A stretch of 64,000 nucleotides of DNA from NCBI GenBank assembly GCA_947630485.1, contig CANRHU010000004.1, positions 1 through 64,000 of the forward strand, given 5' to 3'. Position numbers and translations under genes: made by a program. This stretch comes from an uncultured Lachnospiraceae bacterium (GTDB taxonomy: Bacteria > Bacillota > Clostridia > Lachnospirales > Lachnospiraceae). The number at the start of each line of letters is the position of its first letter. Position 1 is the first letter of the stretch. The notes under the pieces are model-generated. The model did no database searches and was not told the DNA's origin. It saw nothing but the letters and a program-made list of their open reading frames with translations. This document shows positions 8,070 through 15,864 of the stretch, one piece after another.

Positions 8070-9707
8070 TTATCTTCCAATCCGTCCTACCTCGTCCGCC
8101 AGCTCCCTGGCCAGCATTCCATGGCTGCCGTTTCTCTCCCGGATCCGGTCCCCCGCCAGCCCGTGCAGATAGACGCCCAGCGCCGCCGCGTCCCATGGCT
8201 CGCAGCCCTGCGCCAGAAGTCCGGCGATCACGCCGGTCAGCACATCGCCGGAACCGGCCTTCGCCATGCAGCTGTTGCCGCTCGTGTTCACGTAAATCTG
8301 GCCGTCCCGGCCGCAAACCACGCTGGACGAGTCCTTCAGCACGCAGGTGATTCCGTGTGTTGCGCTGTATTCGGCCGCTACCGCCGCGATGTCCCTGCGG
8401 ATCTGCTCCACGGTCAGCCCCGTAAGACGCGACATTTCCCCCATATGGGGCGTAACGATGATATTTTCCGTAAAATACTGTGTCAGCTCCGGATATCTGG
8501 CAATCGCATTCAGCCCGTCCGCGTCCAGCACCATCGGGACATAGGCATTCGTCAAAAACTCCCGCAGCAGCTCGAAAACGCCGGAACCCTGGCCGATCCC
8601 GGGGCCCAGCACAATCACGTCGGCCCAGGCGCATTCCCGCTCAACCTTCTCATGAAATACATCCGGCTCGTCCTCCATCTCGCCGTCCCGGTAAGTATCC
8701 AGAATCGCCTCCGGCAGAAGCTGCTGCATCATCTGGCGGTTCTCCTCGTCGGTCATAATCTTCACAAGCCCCGCTCCCATGCGGTAAGCCGCCAGCGCGC
8801 TTAAATAGGCCGCGCCGCCCATATTGGCGGAGCCGGCCACCACTAAAACCCTGCCGAACGTTCCCTTGTTGCTGTACTCAGGCCGCTTCGGCAGCCGCTC
8901 CAGATCCTCTTTTCCAAAGGTTACCGCCACCGTGTCGCCCTGGTCGAGCGTACCCGGCCCCTCTGACGGAAAGCCGATATCACAGACCTTCACCAGGCCG
9001 CAGTAATCGCGTCCGGGATAGAGCGCGCTTCCCAGCTTCCTGTACCCGAAGGTTACCGTCACATCGGCCTTTACGACCGCGCCCATAATCTGGCCGCTGT
9101 CACTGTGAATGCCGGAAGGCATATCCACTGCCACAACCTTTAAGGCTCCGGCATTCCCCATCATCTCAAGAATCTCCCGGTACTCTCCCTCCACCGGACG
9201 GCTCAGCCCCACGCCGAAGACCGCGTCAATCAGAATATCGCAGCGTCCCGGCAGGAAATCCCTCCACTCCACGATCTGCATACCCAGATTCTCAGCGATA
9301 CGTCTCTGCAGACGAAACTCCTCCGTACCCCGCTGCGGATCGCCGGCAATCAACACTGTAACCTTATACCCTTTATTATATAGAATCCTTGCCGCGGCGA
9401 TACCGTCCGCGCCATTATTGCCGGTTCCGCAGACAGACCAGATATGCGCGGAGGCCGGTAAGGCGTCCGCATCTGCGTCTGCCGCGGGCCTCTTCGCGGC
9501 GGCCGCTCCTGCCGTCTGCCGCTCTTCCTCAGCCGCCGGCCGCTTTCTCTCAACCGCCGGCTTCTCCTCCTCAGCCGCCAGCTCCTCCACCGCGGCTGCC
9601 ACCGCCAGCGCGGCCCGCTCCATCAGAACCACCGATGGAATTCCCACCACCTGGATCGCGTGCCTGTCAATCGCCTTCATCTGACTTCCGGTTACCAGAT
9701 AACGCAT
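8070..9707 (-). CDS. nnr: Bifunctional NAD(P)HX epimerase/dehydratase
   Basis: A 545-residue repair enzyme for hydrated NADH/NADPH. The N-terminal YjeF epimerase domain starts MRYLVTGSQMKAIDRHAI and includes CGTGNNGADGIAAARIL and VAVDMPSGIHSDSG. The C-terminal ribokinase-like dehydratase has GRVLVVAGSANMGGAAYLSA, VLDADGLNA and AKAGSGDVLTGVIAGL. An Ala/Glu/Lys-rich insertion of about 50 residues (near 43-92) breaks the first domain between helix 1 and the nucleotide-binding loop, which is unusual. Start at 9707 with GGGGGAG upstream. It lies 24 nt behind acpS. Confidence 0.95.
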   Translation of the reverse strand: MRYLVTGSQMKAIDRHAIQVVGIPSVVLMERAALAVAAAVEELAAEEEKPAVERKRPAAEEERQTAGAAAAKRPAADADADALPASAHIWSVCGTGNNGADGIAAARILYNKGYKVTVLIAGDPQRGTEEFRLQRRIAENLGMQIVEWRDFLPGRCDILIDAVFGVGLSRPVEGEYREILEMMGNAGALKVVAVDMPSGIHSDSGQIMGAVVKADVTVTFGYRKLGSALYPGRDYCGLVKVCDIGFPSEGPGTLDQGDTVAVTFGKEDLERLPKRPEYSNKGTFGRVLVVAGSANMGGAAYLSALAAYRMGAGLVKIMTDEENRQMMQQLLPEAILDTYRDGEMEDEPDVFHEKVERECAWADVIVLGPGIGQGSGVFELLREFLTNAYVPMVLDADGLNAIARYPELTQYFTENIIVTPHMGEMSRLTGLTVEQIRRDIAAVAAEYSATHGITCVLKDSSSVVCGRDGQIYVNTSGNSCMAKAGSGDVLTGVIAGLLAQGCEPWDAAALGVYLHGLAGDRIRERNGSHGMLARELADEVGRIGR

Positions 9708-9731
9708 ACTGCTCCCCCTCTCCCGCTTTGC

Positions 9732-10100
9732 CTATTGGCCTGCATCCTCCGCCACGGCAAACGCCGCCGCGTATTCCTCCGTATTCGTGATCGACACATG
9801 GATGCGGACGGCCCCAACTTCTTCCGCCCTCTCCCGCGCTCCGCCGTACAGTCTCACAAAGGGCTTGCCCAGTTCATCCCGCAGCACCTCGATATCGCCG
9901 GGCATAAACCCCAAAAATCCGGTTCCCAGCGCCTTGGCCACGGCCTCCTTCACAGCAAAATCGCCGGCCAGGCGGGATACTCTCTCCCCTGCCTGCCGGC
10001 GCTCCTCCTCCGTATAAACACGCTCCGCAAAAGCCTGCTTTCCGCAGGCTTTCTTTACGCGCTCGATCTCGACCATGTCCATACCGATTCCAATCACCAT
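9732..10100 (-). CDS. acpS: Holo-[acyl-carrier-protein] synthase
   Basis: A 122-residue enzyme that transfers 4'-phosphopantetheine from CoA to acyl carrier protein. GIGMDMVEIERVKKA carries the Mg-binding Asp and FAVKEAVAKALGTG the Glu/Lys pair; VSITNTEEYAAAFAV near the end is typical. Full length for the family. The AGGAGT ribosome site overlaps the rex stop, so translation is coupled. Confidence 0.97.
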   Translation of the reverse strand: MVIGIGMDMVEIERVKKACGKQAFAERVYTEEERRQAGERVSRLAGDFAVKEAVAKALGTGFLGFMPGDIEVLRDELGKPFVRLYGGARERAEEVGAVRIHVSITNTEEYAAAFAVAEDAGQ

Positions 10101-10103
10101 ATT

Positions 10104-10745
10104 CTACTCCTGCTCGTCCTCCATGCTGCAGACACGGTAGGACAGCCGCATCAGACTTTCCGACAGATGCACATTCTCCACAACGACGCCGTCCGGCACC
10201 GAAAGATCGGTGTGGGCAAAATTCCAGATGCCGCGGATCCCCGCCTTCACCAGACGGTCGGCCACCTCCGGCGCATGGGTCTTCGGCATCGTGATCGCCG
10301 CAATCTGCACGTCGTTTTCCTGGATAAAGCTTTCCAGCTCGTCCATCGCGCGGATCTCAATCCCACGCACAGTCCTCCCAATCAGCTCCGGATTGATATC
10401 AAACATGCCGTTCACAATGAAGCCTCTCCGCTTAAAATTCGCATAATTCGCGATGGCCTGGCCCAAATTGCCGGAGCCGATGATAATCATATTATGTCTC
10501 CGGTCAACCCCCAGAATCCTGCCGATCTCCTCATAGAGATACTTCACATTGTAGCCGTATCCCTGCTGACCGAACCCCCCAAAATTGTTCAGGTCCTGAC
10601 GGATCTGCGAAGCCGTCACATGCATCCGCCGGCTCAGTTCCCCGGACGAAATCCGCTCCGCACCCTCCTCCAACAATTCGCCCAGATAGCGGTAATACCG
10701 AGGAAGTCTCACAATGACTGCCTGCGAAATCTCCTTGCGTTCCAT
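10104..10745 (-). CDS. rex: Redox-sensing transcriptional repressor Rex
   Basis: A 213-residue NADH-responsive repressor. N-terminal winged helix (SQAVIVRLPRYYRYLGELL, HVTASQIRQDLNNFGGFG) and C-terminal Rossmann fold (NMIIIGSGNLGQAIANY). It senses the NADH/NAD ratio and represses fermentation and respiration genes. ATG at 10745 has AAGGGAGAGG upstream. It is the first gene of the rex-acpS-nnr-alr-mazF-yebC run and has a sigma-A promoter at 10777-10806. I did not find a clear Rex operator next to it. Confidence 0.96.
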   Translation of the reverse strand: MERKEISQAVIVRLPRYYRYLGELLEEGAERISSGELSRRMHVTASQIRQDLNNFGGFGQQGYGYNVKYLYEEIGRILGVDRRHNMIIIGSGNLGQAIANYANFKRRGFIVNGMFDINPELIGRTVRGIEIRAMDELESFIQENDVQIAAITMPKTHAPEVADRLVKAGIRGIWNFAHTDLSVPDGVVVENVHLSESLMRLSYRVCSMEDEQE

Positions 10746-10776
10746 GATGCCTCTCCCTTCTGTCCAGGTTTCTTTT

Positions 10777-10806
10777 ATTATACCGGGATGAAACAAAGAT
10801 TGTCAA
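10777..10806 (-). promoter_or_regulatory. Promoter of the rex operon
   Basis: On the minus strand TTGACA (10806-10801), 18 nt, TATAAT (10782-10777). It gives a short leader of about 25 nt before the rex ATG. Confidence 0.8.
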
Positions 10807-10845
10807 ACTTTTATCGAATTGTTTTTAATAATATACACGCCGGAC

Positions 10846-10880
10846 AAAGCGTCACTGGCGCGCTTTTTGCATACTGACGT
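10846..10880 (-). repeat. Hairpin repeat, copy A (CCAGTGA loop)
   Basis: On the minus strand: ACGTCAGTATGCAAA, then AAAGCG (10866-10861), loop with CCAGTGA, CGCTTT (10851-10846). It begins right after the terminator of the 53-codon gene. Related copies are at 60558-60596, 24712-24747 and 17138-17163. Confidence 0.7.
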
Positions 10881-10925
10881 AAAAAATGCTGCTTTGCAGG
10901 AGACGGCTTTCCCGCAAAGCAGCAT
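10881..10925 (-). terminator. Intrinsic terminator of the 53-codon gene
   Basis: A perfect 12-bp stem, arms 10914-10925 and 10886-10897 (ATGCTGCTTTGC), with a 16-nt loop, followed on the minus strand by six T (10886-10881). Confidence 0.85.
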
Positions 10926-10948
10926 GATCAACACTTCGGCAGTCGGTT

Positions 10949-11110
10949 TTATCCTCTGTATGTCTGCTTTTCTTTCTTCGGTAATATCTTTTGTACATAG
11001 TAGGAATACAGTCTGTCCGCACTTGCGAACATCGATATCTCCTGCCTGTCGTCCGATTGCCATGTGTGCCAATCATTGTAGTAAATACCACCCATAGAAA
11101 ATATTGACAT
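10949..11110 (-). CDS. Small protein of 53 residues, unknown function
   Basis: The frame starts MSIFSMGGIYYNDWHTWQ and ends KKEKQTYRG. It is too short for most gene callers, but a near-ideal GGAGGAGGT lies 6 nt before the ATG, a promoter (11194-11221) lies upstream and a perfect terminator (10881-10925) follows the stop. The protein is soluble-looking, with a Trp/Tyr-rich N-terminal half and a basic C-terminus; I do not recognise it. It is divergent from the PucR-type regulator, and a half-site of that gene's palindrome overlaps its -10 region, so the two may be co-regulated. Confidence 0.65.
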   Translation of the reverse strand: MSIFSMGGIYYNDWHTWQSDDRQEISMFASADRLYSYYVQKILPKKEKQTYRG

Positions 11111-11193
11111 ATGATTACCTCCTCCAATTATGTCTTCTCTGCAAAGACATCTGTATCTGTATCGCTTGCGCTCTTGTTTTTCTTGATGATTCC

Positions 11194-11221
11194 ATTATAA
11201 TACATATTTTTTGAATGTAAA
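11194..11221 (-). promoter_or_regulatory. Promoter of the 53-codon gene
   Basis: On the minus strand TTTACA (11221-11216), 16 nt, TATAAT (11199-11194). ATACATATT at 11200-11208, directly beside the -10 box, matches one arm of the palindrome at 11251-11273. Confidence 0.7.
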
Positions 11222-11250
11222 TAGTGGCGGAGTTCAAAATAATCTGCTAT

Positions 11251-11273
11251 AATATGTATCATCAATACATATT
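11251..11273. promoter_or_regulatory. Palindromic operator candidate of the PucR-type regulator
   Basis: Perfect 9-bp arms AATATGTAT (11251-11259) and ATACATATT (11265-11273), 5-nt spacer. It begins inside the probable -10 box (TATAAT, 11248-11253) of the plus-strand regulator gene. A third arm copy is at 11200-11208 in the divergent promoter. Confidence 0.6.
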
Positions 11274-11298
11274 TTTCGGGAACTAAGGAGAAATTATC

Positions 11299-12474
11299 AT
11301 GGCTGTTACTCTAAAGAAACTCTATCGGGAGAATGCAGGCGCTTTCAAACTGTCCCTGAGCGCCGGACAAGATGGGATCAATAACGTCGTCAGCTGGGTC
11401 TATATGCTGGAGGACGAATTTATTATCCCCTATTTTCACGGTTCCGAACTGGTCGTGACCACCGGCATGAAATGCACCGCCGACAGCGGCTGGCTCTGCG
11501 ATCTGATCCGGCGTCTCCACGCGCATAATATCGCCGGTCTCGTCGTCAATACCGGCAAATTCATTCATGAACTTCCTCAGAAAGTCATCGACTACTGCAA
11601 TGCCAATGATTTTCCGATTTTTACTATGCCCTGGGAAATCCGGATCACGGAGATGCTGCAGAGCTTCTGCGTGCAGATCATGAACGACCAGCAGGAGAGC
11701 GCGATTCACGATAAAGCCATGCGGGACGCGATTCAGAAACGGGAGAATGTGACAGAATACACAGATACGCTGGGCCGCTTCTATGACCTTGACGGCCCGT
11801 TCACCGTCTTCTGCATTTATCTGAAACAGCAGACGCAGAGCGCCGTCGAGGAAAATACGAACAGAGAATACCTGCTCGAAACCCGGATCCGACGCCTAAA
11901 GCAGACCCGCAGCCTGTCGGATGTCCATATCGGCATCCTGAATCACGAGAGCTATCTGCTGCTGGTACTCAATAACGCCCCGGAGCAGATGATCTGTCAG
12001 ATCCGGGATCTGATTCTGGAAATCTACGCGGAGGCCGCGAAGGAGCGGCAGATCTTCGTCGGCGTCGGTATCCAGGTAAACGGCCTATCCGACATCGACA
12101 AGAGCTATAACCGGGCCGCGACCGCCATGCGCATGGCCATGTACCGCGGCGTCCCGGTGGTCCGTTTTGAGGACATGGGTATCTACAAAATCCTGTTTTC
12201 CGTAAAAGACGAGGAAATTCTTTACTCCTACGCTAATGAAATGCTGGCGCCTTTGGATCAGTATGACCAGAAGAACCATTCCTACATCGAGCTTCTGAAA
12301 ACCTATATCCACGAGGACCGCAGCCTGGCCGGCACAGCGGAGGCGCTTTATATGCATCGGAACACGGTCAACTACCAGATTCAAAAGATGAAGGAACTGC
12401 TGGGCTCGCCGCTGAAAACCGTGGAGGATCTGCTGCCCTATCAGGTGGCGCTCGCAATCCGCGACATGGAGTAA
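11299..12474 (+). CDS. PucR-family transcriptional regulator
   Basis: A 391-residue regulator. The N-terminal PucR-like sensory domain begins MAVTLKKLYRENAGAFKLSLSAG and includes GSELVVTTGM and GLVVNTGKFIHELPQ. A GGDEF-like middle domain follows (VGVGIQVNGLSDIDKSYNRA). The C-terminal HTH_30 ends it (LLKTYIHEDRSLAGTAEALYMHRNTVNYQIQKM). Family members control purine, amino acid or other catabolic genes, usually next to them, but here the only divergent neighbour is a 53-codon gene. ATG at 11299 with AAGGAG upstream. The ligand is unknown. No paralogous target operon is seen downstream. Confidence 0.9.
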   Translation: MAVTLKKLYRENAGAFKLSLSAGQDGINNVVSWVYMLEDEFIIPYFHGSELVVTTGMKCTADSGWLCDLIRRLHAHNIAGLVVNTGKFIHELPQKVIDYCNANDFPIFTMPWEIRITEMLQSFCVQIMNDQQESAIHDKAMRDAIQKRENVTEYTDTLGRFYDLDGPFTVFCIYLKQQTQSAVEENTNREYLLETRIRRLKQTRSLSDVHIGILNHESYLLLVLNNAPEQMICQIRDLILEIYAEAAKERQIFVGVGIQVNGLSDIDKSYNRAATAMRMAMYRGVPVVRFEDMGIYKILFSVKDEEILYSYANEMLAPLDQYDQKNHSYIELLKTYIHEDRSLAGTAEALYMHRNTVNYQIQKMKELLGSPLKTVEDLLPYQVALAIRDME

Positions 12475-12535
12475 TGGAGTCCGGCAAAAGGAAGCGCGGA
12501 ACCGCGGGACAAAAACAGGAGCCCGCAGATTCCGC

Positions 12536-12564
12536 TTGCATTGACGCAATATCTGTTTTATAAT
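12536..12564 (+). promoter_or_regulatory. Promoter of the candidate small RNA
   Basis: TTGCAT (12536-12541), 17 nt, TATAAT (12559-12564) on the plus strand, between pucR-like and ktrA genes. Confidence 0.6.
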
Positions 12565-12570
12565 GATCTT

Positions 12571-12695
12571 GTCCGCCAGTTCTGGGAGGAGCATGGCTTC
12601 GGCTGTGTCGGAGGTGTCCGGTCTCACACTGATTATCCCGGGAACACGCTCCGGCTGGCGGTCAATTTGCTGTCGTCCAAGCGGCAGCCTTTTTT
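12571..12695 (+). ncRNA. Candidate structured small RNA, about 125 nt
   Basis: A promoter, a foldable body and a terminator line up without a convincing protein. CCGCCAG (12573-12579) pairs with CTGGCGG (12655-12661) to close the body; GGAGC (12588-12592) pairs with GCTCC (12648-12652); a GC-TTCG-GC tetraloop hairpin is at 12596-12603; CGGA/TCCG (12609-12612, 12617-12620) form another. The 3' end is a stem GCTGTCG/CGGCAGC (12669-12675, 12682-12688) followed by six T. A frame starting at 12590 overlaps ktrA antisense and has poor ribosome-site spacing. It does not resemble SRP RNA, tmRNA or RNase P RNA to me. Confidence 0.45.
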
Positions 12696-12747
12696 ATTGC
12701 TGCGAACCACTCTCTTTCTCCGGGCAGTCCCGGCGCCGCGGATCACC

Positions 12748-13407
12748 CTATTTCTCCGGCATTTTTTTCAGAAGCTCGTCCACATCCGGCTTCTGTCCGA
12801 TGATCATCAGATGCTCGTCGGAGCGGATTACATAGTCCGGCATCGGCATCAGATTCGAACGCTCTCCGCTCTTGATTCCCAAGACGGACACATGGTGACG
12901 GTTGCGGATGTCCAGCTCGCGGATGCTTTTGCCCACCCACTCCGGAAGCGGCGGAATCTCATAGATGGAAAATTCATCCGTCACCTCAATGTAATCGAAC
13001 ACGTTGTTCGCGCTGTAGCGCACGGCCATTTTCTCCGCGATGTCCTTATCCGGATAAATGACCTCGTCCGCCCCGTTCCGAAGCAGGAACTTGGACTGAA
13101 TATCCCGGCTGGCCTGGCTGACCACATATCGGGCCCCCATCTCCCGCAGAAGACTGGTGATCTCCAGACTGCTCTGAAAATTCGAGCCGATACATACAAA
13201 GCAGATATCAAAATTATCCACGCCCAGACTCTCCAGAACCATCGGGTTCGTGCAGTCTCCGATTTTGGCGCTGACCACATAGGGCAGCATCTCCTCCATC
13301 GTCTCCTCGACCTGGTCCACCAGCATAATCTGATTGCCCAGCTCCGCAAGGTTCCTGCACAGGTGGCAGCCGAACCGTCCGCTTCCGATAATCAGTATTG
13401 ATTTCAT
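12748..13407 (-). CDS. ktrA: Potassium uptake regulatory subunit, KtrA/TrkA type
   Basis: A 219-residue cytosolic RCK protein. The N-terminal Rossmann fold starts MKSILIIGSGRFGCHLCRNLAELG (nucleotide-binding GxGxxG) and the C-terminal RCK-C domain holds YVIRSDEHLMIIGQKPDVDELLKKM. It forms a ring that gates KtrB in response to ATP/ADP or cyclic di-AMP. It follows ktrB by 46 nt and ends the operon. Confidence 0.93.
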   Translation of the reverse strand: MKSILIIGSGRFGCHLCRNLAELGNQIMLVDQVEETMEEMLPYVVSAKIGDCTNPMVLESLGVDNFDICFVCIGSNFQSSLEITSLLREMGARYVVSQASRDIQSKFLLRNGADEVIYPDKDIAEKMAVRYSANNVFDYIEVTDEFSIYEIPPLPEWVGKSIRELDIRNRHHVSVLGIKSGERSNLMPMPDYVIRSDEHLMIIGQKPDVDELLKKMPEK

Positions 13408-13453
13408 AATATTCCGCCTTCCCGCACGCCTCGCGTGCCTTATTCTCTCCGCG

Positions 13454-14839
13454 TCATCCTACATTCATCCGCTCCACCGGATTCTGCACCGGCACCACAC
13501 GCTTCTGCTGGGTAAACGCAAGCGCGAACGACATACTTCCCAGCCTGCCGCAGTACATCAGAAAAATGACGATTATCCTCGACAGCGGCAGCAGATCCCG
13601 GGTAATGCCCGTCGAAATGCCCACCGTGCTGATCGCGGAAAAGGTCTCAAACAGGATGTCCTCCATGGCAAAAGGCTGCAGAATCATGATCAAAAGCGCA
13701 GCGCCCAGCGCCAGCGTCATATTGATCGTCGTGACGGCCGCGGCGCGCTCCACCGCGTCGTCCTCCAGCCGTCTGCCGAAGACATTCACACTGTAGGTCC
13801 GTCCCATCAGCGCCCGGACATAGATAAACAGCACGATGATCGAAGTCGTTTTGACGCCGCCTGCCGTGGAGCCTGGGCTTCCGCCGATGAACATCAGAAC
13901 CAGCATGACCAGCTTGCTGCCGTCCGTCATCGCGGCGGAGTCAATCGTATTGAAGCCCGCGGTTCTCGCTGTGACCGAATTAAACAGGGCCGCGCAGATG
14001 CTTTCTCCCGCGCTCAGGTTCGCAAACAGGTTGTCTCTTTCCAGAATCATAAACAGCGCCGCCCCTCCGAAGATCAGGACCGCCGTCGTGACCAGCACGA
14101 TCTTCGTCTGCAGCAGGTATTTGCGAAAATGCAGCCGGTTGCGGCTGATATCGTCCCAGACGATAAAACCGATACCACCGATAACGATCAGGGCCATGAC
14201 AACCAGATTCACAAGCCAGTCGCTCTGGTAGCCAACCAGCGAATTGTACGGTGCCTGATGGCCCATCAGGTCGAAACCCGCGTTGCAGAAGGCAGAGACC
14301 GAGTGAAAAATACCGTAATAAATGCCCCGAAACAGACCGTACTGCGGGACGAAGCGGATTGCCAGAAGCAGCGCCCCCGTTCCTTCGAACAGGACGGTTC
14401 CGCGGACAATCCTTTTCGTCAGCTTTACCATGCCGCCGATTTTTAACGCGCTGCTGCTCTCCTGCATCAGTCCGCGCTGTCTGAGCCCGATCCGCCGCCG
14501 CAGGACGATCGCGAAAAACACGCCCACCGTGACGAAGCCAAGACCGCCGATCTGAATCAGGCACAAAATCACGACCTGCCCGAATAGCGTCCACTGCGTC
14601 CAGGTATCCCGCACAACCAGGCCCGTCACACAGGTCGCGCTGGTTGACGTAAACAGGGCGTCCAGAAAATTCACACTCACTCCGTCCCTGCTGGAAACCG
14701 GAAGCATCAGAAGAACTGTCCCCACGAGGATCAGCGCCAGAAAGCCGACCGCGATAAACTGCGTCTGTGTCAGCGGCCGTCTGAACGGACGCTTGCGGCG
14801 CGGTTTCAGCGGCCGAATCAGAAATTGCGAATCATTCAT
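13454..14839 (-). CDS. ktrB: Potassium uptake channel subunit, KtrB/TrkH type
   Basis: A 461-residue membrane protein with four M1-P-M2 units. The four filter segments can be read as TCVTGLV, FCNAGFD, RTAGFNT and STVGISTG; the glycine is kept in each. It takes up K+ (often Na+-coupled) together with KtrA. A basic N-terminus (RPLKPRRKRPFRRP) precedes the first helix. Its ATG overlaps the stop of the metal-permease gene by 4 nt, so it is read as part of the zinc/manganese operon, an uncommon pairing. Confidence 0.95.
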   Translation of the reverse strand: MNDSQFLIRPLKPRRKRPFRRPLTQTQFIAVGFLALILVGTVLLMLPVSSRDGVSVNFLDALFTSTSATCVTGLVVRDTWTQWTLFGQVVILCLIQIGGLGFVTVGVFFAIVLRRRIGLRQRGLMQESSSALKIGGMVKLTKRIVRGTVLFEGTGALLLAIRFVPQYGLFRGIYYGIFHSVSAFCNAGFDLMGHQAPYNSLVGYQSDWLVNLVVMALIVIGGIGFIVWDDISRNRLHFRKYLLQTKIVLVTTAVLIFGGAALFMILERDNLFANLSAGESICAALFNSVTARTAGFNTIDSAAMTDGSKLVMLVLMFIGGSPGSTAGGVKTTSIIVLFIYVRALMGRTYSVNVFGRRLEDDAVERAAAVTTINMTLALGAALLIMILQPFAMEDILFETFSAISTVGISTGITRDLLPLSRIIVIFLMYCGRLGSMSFALAFTQQKRVVPVQNPVERMNVG

Positions 14840-15864
14840 GGATCGTTATCCGTCCTTCCCCCTTGTTTTTCACGCCCATCCGCCGCGGCTGCCGCTTTGT
14901 CAGACGCGCCGGCCGGATTTCCATGCCGGCCGGCCGTGATCTTCTGCCGCGGCATTTTGCCCGAACCGCCGCGCGGGCCGACGCCCCTCCGGTCTCCGGC
15001 GTATCCCGTCCCCTGCCTTGCGCCCGGCCGGAGCGGCTGCCAGCGTATGCGTTTCCGCAGCATCCTCTCCGCCAGCCCAAACAGAAGAAACGCCCCCAGA
15101 TTTACCAAAACCACACTGGCCCCTGCCGGCGTGGAAAAGGCATAGGACGCCGTTATCCCAATGCAGAAGCACACCACCGCCAGAATCCCGGACGACCACA
15201 CGACGCCGCGAAAGCTCTTGAACAGCCGCATGGAAGTCAATGCCGGAAAAATCACCAGGCTGGAAATCAGCATGGCGCCCATCATCCGCATACCAAGCAC
15301 GATCGTAACCGCCGTCAGCACCGCGGTCACTATATTATAGAAAGAAACGTTGATGCCGGCCGCCTTCGAGAAATTCTCGTCAAATGTCACCGCGAAAATC
15401 CGATGACGGCAAACGGCAAACAGCCCCAGCACAACGGCGGACAAGACCACGGCCAGGCAGACGTCCCCCTTGCTCATAGCCAAAATACTGCCGAACATAT
15501 AGCTGCTGACATCCGTAGTCATCCCCGTCGTCAGGGAAGTCACCACAATGCCAATCGCCAGGGCGCTTGCGGAGATCATCGCGATCGCCGCGTCGCTCTT
15601 CATCTTCCCGTTCTCCGTGATCCTGAGCAGAAAGAAAGCCGCCAGAATCACCACGGGAATCGACACCGGAAGCGGCGACCAGCCCACCGCCACAGCCACG
15701 GAAAGCGCTCCGAACGACACATGGGACAGACCGTCGCCGATCATCGAATACCGCCTCAGCACCAGCGTGACGCCCAGCAGCGCCGCGCAGAGGGATATCA
15801 TGATGCCTCCGATAAAGGCGCGCACCAGAAACGGATAGGACAGCATTTCCAGAATCACAGACAT
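14836..15864 (-). CDS. znuB: Zinc/manganese ABC transporter permease
   Basis: A 342-residue ABC-3 family permease with about eight helices (ISLCAALLGVTLVLRRYSMIGDGLSHVSFGALS is cut here into its two recognisable parts: RYSMIGDGLSHVSFG near residue 38 and TVLGMRMMGAMLISSLVIFP near 205). The last ~70 residues after the final helix (from RMLRKRIRWQPL onward) are Arg/Gly/Ala-rich and look disordered, longer than normal for the family. Start overlaps the ATPase gene by 10 nt. Metal identity (Zn or Mn) is not certain from sequence alone. Confidence 0.9.
   Translation of the reverse strand: MSVILEMLSYPFLVRAFIGGIMISLCAALLGVTLVLRRYSMIGDGLSHVSFGALSVAVAVGWSPLPVSIPVVILAAFFLLRITENGKMKSDAAIAMISASALAIGIVVTSLTTGMTTDVSSYMFGSILAMSKGDVCLAVVLSAVVLGLFAVCRHRIFAVTFDENFSKAAGINVSFYNIVTAVLTAVTIVLGMRMMGAMLISSLVIFPALTSMRLFKSFRGVVWSSGILAVVCFCIGITASYAFSTPAGASVVLVNLGAFLLFGLAERMLRKRIRWQPLRPGARQGTGYAGDRRGVGPRGGSGKMPRQKITAGRHGNPAGASDKAAAAADGREKQGGRTDNDP

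Noticed and set aside
10746..10860. Rex autoregulatory operator
   Set aside because: I looked for the TTGTTAA/TTAACAA-type palindrome around the rex promoter and found no convincing match.
12563..12835. 90-codon plus-strand frame after the PucR-type gene
   Set aside because: It runs antisense into ktrA, passes through an intrinsic terminator and has poor ribosome-site spacing.
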